Shown piece by piece: positions 1-7,628 of a DNA stretch of 64,000 bases. The stretch is from the NCBI RefSeq assembly GCF_022179765.1, contig NZ_BPRE01000020.1, forward strand, positions 20,254 to 84,253. Reading direction: 5' to 3'. The position numbers were made by a program, and so were the translations under genes. Under the pieces are notes generated by a model, which did not search any database, was not told where the DNA came from, and worked only from the letters and a program-made list of their open reading frames with translations. Every line of letters begins with the position of its first letter. Positions within the stretch are counted from its first letter, which is position 1. Source of the DNA: Methylorubrum suomiense. GTDB taxonomy: Bacteria > Pseudomonadota > Alphaproteobacteria > Rhizobiales > Beijerinckiaceae.

Positions 1-912
1 GGGCGTGTCTTCGACGGTGAGATCTCGGCCGGCACTGGCATCGACGGCGCCGACGAGCTGTTGACCCTGTTCTGGATCGACAACACCCACCCGGACCTGA
101 TCGCCAAGGTCAACTCCGGCACCATCGACCAGGTGAGCGTCGCGATCCTGGGCAAGTCGGCCAAGTCCAACAAGACCGGCTTCGACTTCATGGGGCCGGA
201 TGCCGAGTTCGAGAACGTCTACGGCGGGGTCGACGACAAGGGCAACAAGATGGGCTCCGACGGGGCCCACGTCATCGTCGATGAACTCGACAAGTGGTTC
301 GAGATGAGCCTCGTCGGCCAGGGCGGCGCGCAGGGCGCGAAGATCCTGGGTTCCGGCCAGCTGCGCCTCTCGGCCTCGAAGCAGGACGTGCCCCCGCTCG
401 TCCTCCAGCTTTCCACCGGGCCCGCGCCCGCACCCACGCCGCCCGCGCCGGCACCGAAGAAGGACACGTTCGACATGGACGCCAAGGAGTTCGCCGCCCT
501 CATCGCCGACAACGCCGGCAAGTTGGCGCTGGCCGAGAGCGCGAAGACCGCCGCCGAGACGGCCCGCGACGCCGAGAAGGCCCGCGCCGACGCGCTCCAG
601 GTCGAGCTGGACAACCTCAAGGGCAGCGACCAGGCCAAGAAGCTCACCGACGCCGAGGCGAAGGTCACCGACCTGACGACCAAGCTCGAAGCCGCGACCG
701 CCCTGCCGGGCAAGCTGCTCGCGCCGCTCTTCGCCATGGTCGGCAATGCCACCGCCCAGGTCGAGACCGACGAGGCCAAGGCCCTCACGCAGGTCCAGAC
801 CCTCGGCGAGAACCTGAAGGCGCTGGGCTCCCGGCTTGCCGGTGGCCTCAGCCTCGGTAGCGGCGCCCCGCGCCCGACCGCCGGCAACGGTGCCTTCAAG
901 CGCCGCGCGTAA
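1..912 (+). CDS. Capsid maturation protease/scaffold, 5'-truncated
   Basis: The frame is open from the first base, so the true start lies to the left; about 303 residues are visible. The N-terminal part (pattern ..LLTLFWIDNTHPDLIAKV, then G-T-I-D-Q-V-S) resembles the 'v..G.i..vS' stretch of phage prohead proteases. A Pro/Ala linker (visible residues ~140-155) leads to a long Ala/Lys/Glu-rich coiled coil (~160-260), the usual look of an internal scaffold. Its place just ahead of a small head protein and the major capsid protein fits a protease-scaffold fusion that assembles and matures the procapsid. The catalytic residues are probably outside the window, so the protease half is inferred mainly from context. 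Confidence 0.55.
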   Translation, partial: GRVFDGEISAGTGIDGADELLTLFWIDNTHPDLIAKVNSGTIDQVSVAILGKSAKSNKTGFDFMGPDAEFENVYGGVDDKGNKMGSDGAHVIVDELDKWFEMSLVGQGGAQGAKILGSGQLRLSASKQDVPPLVLQLSTGPAPAPTPPAPAPKKDTFDMDAKEFAALIADNAGKLALAESAKTAAETARDAEKARADALQVELDNLKGSDQAKKLTDAEAKVTDLTTKLEAATALPGKLLAPLFAMVGNATAQVETDEAKALTQVQTLGENLKALGSRLAGGLSLGSGAPRPTAGNGAFKRRA

Positions 913-956
913 GCGCCGGCCTCCACCCGTAACGAAGCCTTCCAGGAGACCCGGCG

Positions 957-1385
957 ATGAGCACGCCCTTCCACAACACCGTCCACCTCTACCCGATCAA
1001 GAACGAGGACAGCAATCGCACGGTCGTGTTCCTCAACCAGACGGGCCTGACCAAGGCCGATCTGGAGAACCGCCTGATCGAGCCGGACCCGGCGGTGCCG
1101 AACGGCATGCGGCTGCTCAGCGACGGCGCCAAGATCACCCGCCGCGTCGCGCGCCTGGAGATCTTCGAGCGTCGTGGCCCCGGCAATGCCGGCCTCGCCA
1201 CCGCCCAGTTCCAGTTCACCGACCTCGTGCCGATCCTCGCGGGCGACCCCCTCGCCGTCGGCGATACCCCGGTCGGCGGCGGCAACGGCTTCGTGAAGAA
1301 GGGCGTGGCCGATGAGACCGCCCCGTGGGTGGCCGAGATCGTGACCCTGAAGGGCAAGAAGTACGCCGCCATCGTGAAGCTCTAA
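957..1385 (+). CDS. Small head protein, possible decoration/stabilisation protein
   Basis: This 142-residue protein lies between the protease/scaffold and the major capsid gene, the usual slot for a capsid decoration or stabilisation protein. It has no signal peptide, membrane segment or motif I recognise. It is beta-rich in appearance, with a Gly-rich loop (GDTPVGGGNG, ~102-111) near the C-terminus. AGGAG lies 8-9 nt before the ATG. The decoration role is inferred from position only. Confidence 0.5.
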   Translation: MSTPFHNTVHLYPIKNEDSNRTVVFLNQTGLTKADLENRLIEPDPAVPNGMRLLSDGAKITRRVARLEIFERRGPGNAGLATAQFQFTDLVPILAGDPLAVGDTPVGGGNGFVKKGVADETAPWVAEIVTLKGKKYAAIVKL

Positions 1386-1440
1386 GCTTCACGACGACTG
1401 CACAGATCCATCCCGCGCCAGTAGTGCGCTCGTAATCAAC

Positions 1441-1455
1441 GGTACGTTCCGTACC
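1441..1455. promoter_or_regulatory. Operator palindrome family 1, site 1
   Basis: GGTACGTTCCGTACC, an exact match to GGTACG-N3-CGTACC. It lies in the 98-bp gap ahead of the major capsid gene, about 28 nt before its start codon. It is one of only two plain late-gene copies in the head-tail region and may modulate capsid expression. Confidence 0.75.
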
Positions 1456-1483
1456 AACAACTGACCCCGAGGAGTACGGGACT

Positions 1484-2707
1484 ATGGACCTCCTGCCGCT
1501 GAACCAGCTCACCGCCAACCGTCAGTCGCCCGACGCGCTGCTGGCGAAGCTCTGCCTCCGCAACGACCGTGACGCTTCGGCTTCCGCCGGCCGCCAGCTG
1601 GTGCAGACCGCGCGTCAGTACGGCCTGGAGATGCGCGACTACCTGCGCCTCGCCATCGACCCGCTGAAGGCCGAGCGCCCCGAGGAGTTCGACGGCCTCA
1701 ACGGCTACGAGGCCGCGCTGAAGTACATGAACCTGCCCGTCGGCAACGACTACGACAGCGGCGTCGTGCTCGACCTCGCCTCCGACACCTTCGAGTACAG
1801 CCCCGGCACCCGTGCGTTGTTCCCCGAGGTGGTCGACGATGTCGTTCGCTCGGCCTCCCGCCAGGTCGACTACGAGAACCTGGAGAGCCTGGTCGCGTCC
1901 TCGCGCACGATCAACGGCGTCGTCATGATCTCGACGGTCATCAACGACGAGGATCCGAACGACGCCAAGGTGTTCGCGCCGGTCTCCGAGTTCGGCCGGT
2001 TCCGCATCGGCACGATCAAGACGTCCGAGACCAGTGTTCGGATGTGGAAGATCGGCGGCGGCTACCGTACCTCCTACGAGTTCAACCGCCGCTCCCGCCT
2101 CGACCTGCTCACCCCCTACGCTGCGCGCATGCAGCGTGAGCTGGGCCTGTCGAAGGTCGGTCTCGTGACCGACCTGCTCATCAACGGCGACACGATCAAC
2201 CAGCCGGCCGCGATCAAGTACCAGTACAGCTTCGACGACGCGAAGCGCACGGGCGTCGCCGAGGCGGGCCGCATCTCCTACAAGCATCTGCTCGCCTGGT
2301 TCGTGCAGCGTGCTCGGGCCGGCGTGCCCATCGACACCGTGGTCGGCAACTGGGACGCCTATCTCGACTGGCTGTTCCTCTTCGCCACGCCCATCGCCGG
2401 CACCGGCACCAACGACCGCACCGCGGCCGAGAACCTCGCGGCCACCGGCTTCCGTATCGGCGGCGTGCCGATCCTGAACGGCCAGGTCAACTTCGTGCTC
2501 TCGACCACGATGCCGGCCGGCCAGCTCCTCGGCTTCCGCAAGGCCGAGACCGTCGAGCAGCTGACCGAGGCGGGCTCGCTCATCAACGAGAGCGAGCGCG
2601 CGATCACCACGCAGTCGATCACCTACGTGAAGTCGGAGGTCTCCGGCTACCGCCTGGTCTTCGGCGACACCCGCGAGATCTACGATTACGGCGCCGCGAA
2701 GCCGTAA
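1484..2707 (+). CDS. Major capsid protein
   Basis: This 407-residue protein has the size and layout of an HK97-fold major capsid protein: an N-terminal arm rich in charged residues (1-100), then a mixed alpha/beta core. The segment ~150-260 (including the IGTIKTSETSVRMWKI-type strand-loop) and the C-terminal strands ending in YRLVFGDTREIYDYG resemble P-domain and E-loop elements of phage capsids. Strong AGGAG precedes the ATG. A hairpin terminator follows directly and an operator palindrome precedes it, so the gene is set off as its own high-expression unit within the late operon. The assignment rests on position, length and fold-like pattern rather than a diagnostic motif. Confidence 0.8.
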   Translation: MDLLPLNQLTANRQSPDALLAKLCLRNDRDASASAGRQLVQTARQYGLEMRDYLRLAIDPLKAERPEEFDGLNGYEAALKYMNLPVGNDYDSGVVLDLASDTFEYSPGTRALFPEVVDDVVRSASRQVDYENLESLVASSRTINGVVMISTVINDEDPNDAKVFAPVSEFGRFRIGTIKTSETSVRMWKIGGGYRTSYEFNRRSRLDLLTPYAARMQRELGLSKVGLVTDLLINGDTINQPAAIKYQYSFDDAKRTGVAEAGRISYKHLLAWFVQRARAGVPIDTVVGNWDAYLDWLFLFATPIAGTGTNDRTAAENLAATGFRIGGVPILNGQVNFVLSTTMPAGQLLGFRKAETVEQLTEAGSLINESERAITTQSITYVKSEVSGYRLVFGDTREIYDYGAAKP

Positions 2708-2725
2708 GCCGAAGATGAGCCGCCA

Positions 2726-2747
2726 GCCCCCGGAGTAATCCGGGGGC
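2726..2747 (+). terminator. Hairpin terminator after capsid gene
   Basis: A perfect 9-bp stem (GCCCCCGGA / TCCGGGGGC) closes on a GTAA (GNRA) tetraloop 18 nt after the capsid stop codon. The following bases (CCTTGT) give only a weak U-tract, so it may act as an attenuator or an mRNA 3'-end stabiliser that sets capsid:downstream stoichiometry. Confidence 0.65.
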
Positions 2748-2772
2748 CCTTGTCGCAGGAGACCCAGTTGTT

Positions 2773-3138
2773 ATGAAGGTGCTCGTCGAAACGACGGGGG
2801 AGTTTCAGCTGGTCCACAGCGAGCTGCACGAACTCGTGCGTGCCCGCGGGCTGACCCTGATCGAGAAGTCGCAGTGGGCGCATGGCCGGATTAGCATCGG
2901 CCAGATCCTGACCAAGGGCGAGGTCAACGACGAGGCGACCGATGCGGAGTGGCTGGAGACGCTTGATGCTGTGGATGGCGACGAGGCTCTGGCGCTGGCC
3001 AGCTTCCTCGACCGCTTCCCGCTCGATGCCGAGAGCGCCCGCAAGCCGGAGCCTCCCGCCAAGCCTCCTCAGTCCGCGCAGGTTCAGCACAACGCCTCTG
3101 CCAAGAAGGGCCGTCAGGCCAGCCCCGCAACGTCGTAA
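2773..3138 (+). CDS. Hypothetical head-region protein
   Basis: 121 residues. The first ~85 form a compact folded part; the last ~30 are a Pro/Ala/Lys-rich tail likely to be disordered (..KPEPPAKPPQ..). I do not recognise a family. An AGGAG lies upstream of the ATG. It sits between the major capsid protein and a connector-like protein and is transcribed with them, so a minor head or connector role is possible. Confidence 0.55.
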   Translation: MKVLVETTGEFQLVHSELHELVRARGLTLIEKSQWAHGRISIGQILTKGEVNDEATDAEWLETLDAVDGDEALALASFLDRFPLDAESARKPEPPAKPPQSAQVQHNASAKKGRQASPATS

Positions 3139-3150
3139 TAGGATTGATCG

Positions 3151-3906
3151 GTGGACGTCCTTTCTTCAGCCCCCGTGACGCTGTGGGTCGACTTCCAGGC
3201 GCCGCAGGGGCTGGTGATCCCGGATGTCGGCTCGGTCTCTTACGCCTTGTACGACGGCGGGGGTGTCCCGCTGATCGTTCACGAGGCCCTGACCCCGGAG
3301 GCGGAAGCCACCGGGGTCTCCATCCCGGTCCAGCCCATTCACAACGTGCTGGCACCCGACCGCTCCTTCGAGCGCCGGATCGCGGTCGTGAACTGGACCG
3401 CCGAGGGTCGCACCTTCTCGGCGCGCACCGGCTACCGCGTCACCGAGCTGCCCCTCCACTCCGTCACCCCGGAGCATGTCCGCAATTACCTCGGCATCAA
3501 CGAGGACGAGCTGCGCGACAGTGAGGTCGACCTCTTCAGCGCCTACCTGAACCTGGAGGCCGCGCTCGGGCGCGAGCTGTTCGAGGCGGCGCTCACAGCT
3601 GGCACTCTGCTGGAGCTGCGCGCCGAGCGCGCCATCGTCCTGACCGCGGCGACCCAGCTGTTCCCCTCGCTGCGCTTCCGTATCGCCCAGGCGAAGACGG
3701 ACGGCACCCTGAAATTCGAGCGCCTGAAGGACGCCTCGGCCTTCGCCGAACTCGTGCAGGCGACCCAGGATGAGCTGCTCGGCATCGTTCAGCAGATGAC
3801 CGGCGACCGCACGGCGGCCGAGGTCGTGCCGATCCTTCTGCAGGTCACGACGATCACCGTCGACCCGATCACCGGAAGCGCGCCGGCCACCCGCGTCGGA
3901 GGGTAG
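3151..3906 (+). CDS. Putative head-tail connector protein
   Basis: 251 residues starting at GTG (AGGA 8 nt upstream), 12 nt after the previous stop. The N-terminal half is beta-rich; the C-terminal half (from the PEHVRNYLGI..EDEL segment, ~110 on) is helical, with a short 'LGI-x-E-D-E-L-x-D' pattern like the gp6-type connectors that bind beneath the portal. Its position after the capsid gene and before two completion-type genes fits. The family assignment is tentative. Confidence 0.5.
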   Translation: MDVLSSAPVTLWVDFQAPQGLVIPDVGSVSYALYDGGGVPLIVHEALTPEAEATGVSIPVQPIHNVLAPDRSFERRIAVVNWTAEGRTFSARTGYRVTELPLHSVTPEHVRNYLGINEDELRDSEVDLFSAYLNLEAALGRELFEAALTAGTLLELRAERAIVLTAATQLFPSLRFRIAQAKTDGTLKFERLKDASAFAELVQATQDELLGIVQQMTGDRTAAEVVPILLQVTTITVDPITGSAPATRVGG

Positions 3907-3908
3907 CC

Positions 3909-4463
3909 ATGCCCATGCTCCTGTCTCGCGTCCAGGCTCAGAACGAGGTCTGGCTGCGGAAGATGGGCAAGGCGACCCGCTTCCGCGGTGTCATCTTCCC
4001 CGTCAACCCGACCGCGCTTCCCACCTCCGTCTTCGTCCTGCCCCGCCTCGGCCTGCGCACCCGCCCGCGCGAGCCGGTAGTGGCACGCGACCTGTTCCGC
4101 GATCCGGCGCGCCGCGTCATGCTCGTCGGCAACTGGGAGCTGCCCCTGGCGGGGGACGACGTGATCTCGAAGTGCTTCGTCCTGTTCCAGATGACCGGCA
4201 AGGTCAGCTGGACCCGGCGCGAGCCCACGCTTCATCCCGTCACCCGGCAGCCGACGGCGACCACCGAGGCGCGCGAGCTGGGCCCGATCTGGGTCTCCAT
4301 CGAGAGCTACACCCACGGCAACGAGGATCCCGGCGTGCGCGTGCCGACCGACCGGCTGCGCTGCATCACGGGAGCGGCGCTGCAGCTCGGCGACGTCGTC
4401 AACGGCAAGACCGTGAAGCGGCTGATCCCCTCGCTCGGGGTCACCATCGCCGAGATCGAGTGA
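3909..4463 (+). CDS. Putative head-tail completion protein
   Basis: 184 residues, starting 3 nt after the connector gene. It is a mostly beta protein with many Arg residues and no recognisable catalytic motif. The order connector / this / next / tail-terminator matches the conserved head-tail joining block of siphoviruses, where proteins of this size stop the DNA exit or adapt the neck. Its stop overlaps the next start (TGATG). Confidence 0.45.
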   Translation: MPMLLSRVQAQNEVWLRKMGKATRFRGVIFPVNPTALPTSVFVLPRLGLRTRPREPVVARDLFRDPARRVMLVGNWELPLAGDDVISKCFVLFQMTGKVSWTRREPTLHPVTRQPTATTEARELGPIWVSIESYTHGNEDPGVRVPTDRLRCITGAALQLGDVVNGKTVKRLIPSLGVTIAEIE

Positions 4464-5323
4464 TGTCGGCCGACGTCAGCCTCAACTTTCGGGTCGGCCC
4501 GGCCAAGAGCAGCACGAGCGCGGCCGACCCGCGCTTCGTGGCGGCGAAGGCGGTCGAGCTGCTGCGCCAGGCTGCCGAGGCGAAGGGCGCGGATCGCGTC
4601 GTCGAGGCTATCGTGGCGAACCAGAACCAGATCGTTGCCGACGTGGCGGCCGACGCCTCGAAGTTCGCCGCCAGTGCGGCCCGCATCTTCACCCGGATCA
4701 AGTCGCCGCCCACCGGCCGCATCTCGATCTCGCTCGACGACATCACCCGCGGCGCGGGCGTCAGCTCCACCGACAGCATGTCGAAGCGTCTGAAGGGGAA
4801 GTCGACCGTCGAGTGGGTGGCCCTGACGCAGAAGACTATCGCCAACAAGCGCCGTCGCGCGCGACGGCGCGGAAGCCGGAGCACGGGGGATGTCACGACC
4901 TTCTTCGTCGACAGCGGCGACCTGCGCCAGCTCCTGCTGACCTATCTCGGGCCGGCCGTGGCGCTGCTGCTCGATCCCAAGATCTCCGTCCGGCGCGGCC
5001 CGCGCAAGGTCACCGCGACCATATCGGTTATGGCTCAGGCCTCGGGGCGCGAGAAGGCCGGCGTCACGGGCGCCAGCTTCCCCGGTGCGGCGTCGCCGGG
5101 CGCCGTCGCGCGCGAGGAGAGCCTGTTCGTCCGCTACCTGAAGCGGGCCGGGGCGCGGGACGATCCTCGCCACCCGCTCGCCTACAAGCTCGAAAACCCG
5201 GCCGGGCAGCACCGGCCGTTCCTGCAGAACACCCTGGTCTTCTGGCTCAGCACCCGGCTCCCGGTCGTGCTGGAGAAGTCGCTGCGCATGGCGCTGGCGA
5301 AGCGGACCAGGAAGGGGAAGTGA
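4463..5323 (+). CDS. Neck/tail-completion-type structural protein
   Basis: 286 residues, counted from the ATG that shares one base with the preceding stop (TGATG); a longer reading frame upstream is only the shadow of the preceding gene. Residues ~15-110 are Ala-rich and helical; a basic KRRRARRRG patch lies near 130 and a strongly basic C-terminus (AKRTRKGK) ends the protein. It occupies the tail-completion slot before the tail terminator. A family 2 palindrome (5019-5033) lies inside the coding region. Confidence 0.45.
   Translation: MSADVSLNFRVGPAKSSTSAADPRFVAAKAVELLRQAAEAKGADRVVEAIVANQNQIVADVAADASKFAASAARIFTRIKSPPTGRISISLDDITRGAGVSSTDSMSKRLKGKSTVEWVALTQKTIANKRRRARRRGSRSTGDVTTFFVDSGDLRQLLLTYLGPAVALLLDPKISVRRGPRKVTATISVMAQASGREKAGVTGASFPGAASPGAVAREESLFVRYLKRAGARDDPRHPLAYKLENPAGQHRPFLQNTLVFWLSTRLPVVLEKSLRMALAKRTRKGK
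5019..5033. promoter_or_regulatory. Palindrome family 2, variant copy in a neck gene
   Basis: CCATATCGGTTATGG matches the CCATATC-N-GATATGG pattern except in the right arm. It is intragenic and the least symmetric member, so it may be a chance match. Confidence 0.35.
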
Positions 5324-5325
5324 CC

Positions 5326-5763
5326 ATGTACGCGACCGCTCGCGCCGCCACCGTCCGCATGATCGTCGACACGATGGAGCCGTGGAAGGCTGCCGCCGAC
5401 TACACCGACTGGGACGCGCATGCCGAGGGCTTCAAGCTGCCCAGCACCGACCTGATCGGGCTCATCGGTTTCAGCTGCAGTCGGAACGGGCCGTTCCACG
5501 ACCTGACGTTTGGCGTTGGCATCATGGTCCTCAACGACCCCGGCCTGGGGCGGATGACCGATTACGTCGACACGTTCTACGCGCGCCTGGCTGCGCACAA
5601 GACCTTCCCGGTCTTCAACGCCGACGGCACCCTGACTGACTTCGAGATCGTCTGCTTCGACGGCACCTCGGCGGCGCCGATGAGCCGGGTCGACTACCGG
5701 CCGACCACCGAGATCACGGTCAGCGCGCGGGTCACGCGGGCAGGGGAATGGCCTCTTCCGTGA
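5326..5763 (+). CDS. Putative tail terminator protein
   Basis: 145 residues from the ATG two bases after the preceding stop. The alpha/beta layout (N-terminal helix with MEPWKAAADY, then alternating strands) and the place immediately before the tail-tube gene match lambda gpU-type tail terminators, which cap the growing tail tube. The last ~30 bp overlap the 3' end of an antisense ribbon-helix-helix gene, which is unusual. Function inferred from position and size. Confidence 0.5.
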   Translation: MYATARAATVRMIVDTMEPWKAAADYTDWDAHAEGFKLPSTDLIGLIGFSCSRNGPFHDLTFGVGIMVLNDPGLGRMTDYVDTFYARLAAHKTFPVFNADGTLTDFEIVCFDGTSAAPMSRVDYRPTTEITVSARVTRAGEWPLP

Positions 5764-5959
5764 CCTCAACACCGGCCTTGTAGAACAGATGCAGGGTTTG
5801 ACGGACGCTCTCGCTCTCACAGGCGAGGGCGGTCTCGATCAAGAACACCGCCTCCTTCGTCAAACTACGGTGATTACTCTTCGACCGTTCCCGCAGAATA
5901 GCTTCCAGCTCCTCGCTGACAAGTACGGTGACAGGTCGTTCACGCTTTCCCGCGGGCAT
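5732..5959 (-). CDS. Ribbon-helix-helix (Arc-type) regulator, antisense in tail module
   Basis: 75 residues. A basic N-terminus (MPAGKRERP) leads into a short strand (PVTVLV, ~9-14) and two helices (~15-27 and 32-48; SLTKEAVFLIETAL), the classic MetJ/Arc fold that binds DNA through paired beta-strands. It is the only gene on the - strand within the late region, and its end overlaps the tail-terminator gene. GGGAG precedes the ATG. A 19-bp palindrome lies just upstream, between it and the divergent tail-tube gene; a second copy precedes the lysis genes. It probably regulates itself and these two points. An antitoxin role is less likely, as no toxin is adjacent. Confidence 0.75.
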   Translation of the reverse strand: MPAGKRERPVTVLVSEELEAILRERSKSNHRSLTKEAVFLIETALACESESVRQTLHLFYKAGVEVTEEAIPLPA

Positions 5960-5972
5960 ATCCAGCTCCCAG

Positions 5973-5991
5973 GTTCCTAATTATTAGGAAC
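5973..5991. promoter_or_regulatory. Palindrome family 3, copy 1 (RHH operator candidate)
   Basis: GTTCCTAA-TTA-TTAGGAAC, a perfect 8+3+8 palindrome. It lies 14 nt upstream of the ribbon-helix-helix start codon on one side and 6 nt upstream of a plausible + strand -35 box on the other. Together with the copy at 25606 it is the only occurrence I see. Confidence 0.75.
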
Positions 5992-5997
5992 TGTCCT

Positions 5998-6026
5998 TTG
6001 GACAAATGGGAGTGAGCCCTCATATT
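5998..6026 (+). promoter_or_regulatory. Candidate promoter for tail-tube gene
   Basis: TTGGAC, a 17-nt spacer and CATATT, 40 nt upstream of the tail-tube ATG and immediately downstream of the family 3 palindrome. The match to the sigma-70 consensus is moderate; placement is the main support. Confidence 0.4.
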
Positions 6027-6065
6027 GCAACCGACACGCTGCGGCCTGGAAGACGGAGACTTGAG

Positions 6066-6839
6066 ATGACGCCCGGCACCGCGAAGACGACCAAGTTTCA
6101 GTTCTCGACCGCAACGCTCTGCATCGCGCCGATGATCGAGCAGAAGGCCATCAATCCGCTGAAGCACTCGGTGGGCCTGGTCAAGAACGTCCGTACCGAA
6201 GGCACGCCGACCAAGGTCGACCTGACGCAGGGTGTCACCAACGACATCGTCATGACCGTGACCAACGGCTTCTCGATCACGGGTGCCGGCGAGGTCTACG
6301 AGTACACCGCCTCGAACCTGGCCTACGGCCTCTCGCAGGATCCGACCGGCCTCGTGACCATGGCTGCTCCCGTGCCCGTCGGTGGCCCGGTCGCGGCGGC
6401 GGCCACCTCGGTCACGGCGACGATTGCCGACGCGGCGGTCGGCGACTGGATCTACATCCAGGAGAACAAGGACGACCAGGTCCACATCGCCCGTCTGTCG
6501 CAGGTTGCGGGCTCGACCCTGACCTTCGCCGGCTACCCGGTCCCCACCGGCCTCACCTTCTCGGCCAACGCGCGTGTCGGCAAGCTCAACAAGATCGACG
6601 CCGATCCGTCCCGCGCCAACAACAACTTCGCCATCCGCATCATCGGCCTGGCAGTCGACGGTAATACGCCCATCTCTCTGCACTTCCCGAAGTGCCGTAT
6701 TACCAAGGGCTTCTCCATGGGCTTCTCGTCCGACAACTTCGGCAACTTGCCCTTCGAGTGGACCCCGATGGTGCCCGTTCCGACTGATCCGGGGTACTCG
6801 GCCGACTTTAATCAGAAGATGCACATCTTCGCGACCTAA
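6066..6839 (+). CDS. Major tail tube protein
   Basis: 257 residues from the ATG preceded by GGAG (an in-frame ATG 60 nt upstream lacks a ribosome site). The protein is beta-rich with Thr/Ala/Val-rich strands and an internal Ala/Val segment (~105-125), typical of tail-tube subunits that stack as hexamers. It lies before the two tail-assembly chaperones and the tape measure gene, which is the invariant siphovirus order. A strong intrinsic terminator follows, as expected for a gene made in large excess. Confidence 0.75.
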   Translation: MTPGTAKTTKFQFSTATLCIAPMIEQKAINPLKHSVGLVKNVRTEGTPTKVDLTQGVTNDIVMTVTNGFSITGAGEVYEYTASNLAYGLSQDPTGLVTMAAPVPVGGPVAAAATSVTATIADAAVGDWIYIQENKDDQVHIARLSQVAGSTLTFAGYPVPTGLTFSANARVGKLNKIDADPSRANNNFAIRIIGLAVDGNTPISLHFPKCRITKGFSMGFSSDNFGNLPFEWTPMVPVPTDPGYSADFNQKMHIFAT

Positions 6840-6866
6840 CAAGTTCTTTACTGCGAGGGTAGAAGA

Positions 6867-6895
6867 GGCTCCGAGCAATCGGGGCCTTTTCTTTT
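6867..6895 (+). terminator. Intrinsic terminator after tail-tube gene
   Basis: An 8-bp stem (GGCTCCGA / TCGGGGCC, one G-T pair) with a GCAA tetraloop is followed by TTTTCTTTT. This is the clearest rho-independent terminator on the + strand and separates high-level tail-tube expression from the chaperones. Confidence 0.8.
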
Positions 6896-6942
6896 AGTGA
6901 TAAAGTTCCCACATCTGCTCCAGCAATCAACTCGGGGCGCAG

Positions 6943-7389
6943 ATGTCCACTTCACCTTCCGCAGGACAGACGAAGCGTCCGCCGCCCGAGCCCCGCATCA
7001 CCATCGACTTGCCGGCCGGGCAGCGCGAGTTGTTCATGAGCTTCGGCTTGCTCAAGGAGCTGGCCGCCGTCGTTGGCGGTCCCGAGGCGATCCCCAAGAT
7101 CCACTTCGACCCGGACACGACCCAGGTCGTGCTCACCCTGGTACTGGCCAAGCGCGACAAGCGCGGCGTGATCCAGAAGCCGGGCGAAGATGACGACGCG
7201 ATCATCCCGTATGACATGACCCCCGAGGCCGGCGAGCAGATCCTCGACTGGGTGGCAGCCCACGCGCTGGATTTTTTCATCCGCCGGTTCGCGAACAGCA
7301 GCAAGCTGTTCGCGACGCAGGCGGATCAGCTAGCGGCAGTCGGATCATCTCTGATTTCTTCGGCGACCTCGCCTGGGAAGACAGCCTAA
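6943..7389 (+). CDS. Tail assembly chaperone (gpG-like)
   Basis: 148 residues, located between the tail tube and the tape measure gene, as for lambda gpG. The N-terminus is Pro-rich (KRPPPEPRITI); the rest is a small alpha/beta domain. Codon 110-112 region contains the heptamer T TTT TTC in frame (7272-7278), a canonical -1 slippery sequence, and the -1 frame is open from there to 7628. The non-shifted product ends at 7389. These chaperones coat the tape measure protein during tail assembly and are absent from the virion. Confidence 0.75.
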   Translation: MSTSPSAGQTKRPPPEPRITIDLPAGQRELFMSFGLLKELAAVVGGPEAIPKIHFDPDTTQVVLTLVLAKRDKRGVIQKPGEDDDAIIPYDMTPEAGEQILDWVAAHALDFFIRRFANSSKLFATQADQLAAVGSSLISSATSPGKTA

Positions 7390-7628
7390 TTCTTGTCTTC
7401 AAGTGCGCTCCGAGCAATCTCGACAAGTTGTATTGGAAGCGCACTCACGATGATCTCAGGCGGATGACGGGTCTCTTCATCCGCTACGAGATGGTCAAGG
7501 CCATGTCGGCGACCGAGAGCTTGCTCTTCGTCGTCGGTCGACTGTTCGGAGAGCCTGAGCCCGAGGCCCAGGAGCTGAACTCCCTGTCCGAGATGCAGGC
7601 TTACGTCCGAGAGATCAATGGCGGGTGA
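7272..7628 (+). CDS. -1 frameshift extension of tail chaperone (gpGT-like)
   Basis: The -1 frame continues without a stop from the T TTT TTC heptamer to the TGA at 7626-7628, giving a fusion of ~228 residues. From ~7344 the -1 frame reads IISDFFGDLAWEDS.., followed by a clearly coding-like domain (LYWKRTHDDLRRM, then VVGRLFG) that has no good independent start codon. The end overlaps the tape measure ATG. Codon preference between 7278 and ~7325 still favours the unshifted frame, so a slip site further downstream cannot be excluded. Confidence 0.65.
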   Translation, partial: FFHPPVREQQQAVRDAGGSASGSRIISDFFGDLAWEDSLILVFKCAPSNLDKLYWKRTHDDLRRMTGLFIRYEMVKAMSATESLLFVVGRLFGEPEPEAQELNSLSEMQAYVREINGG

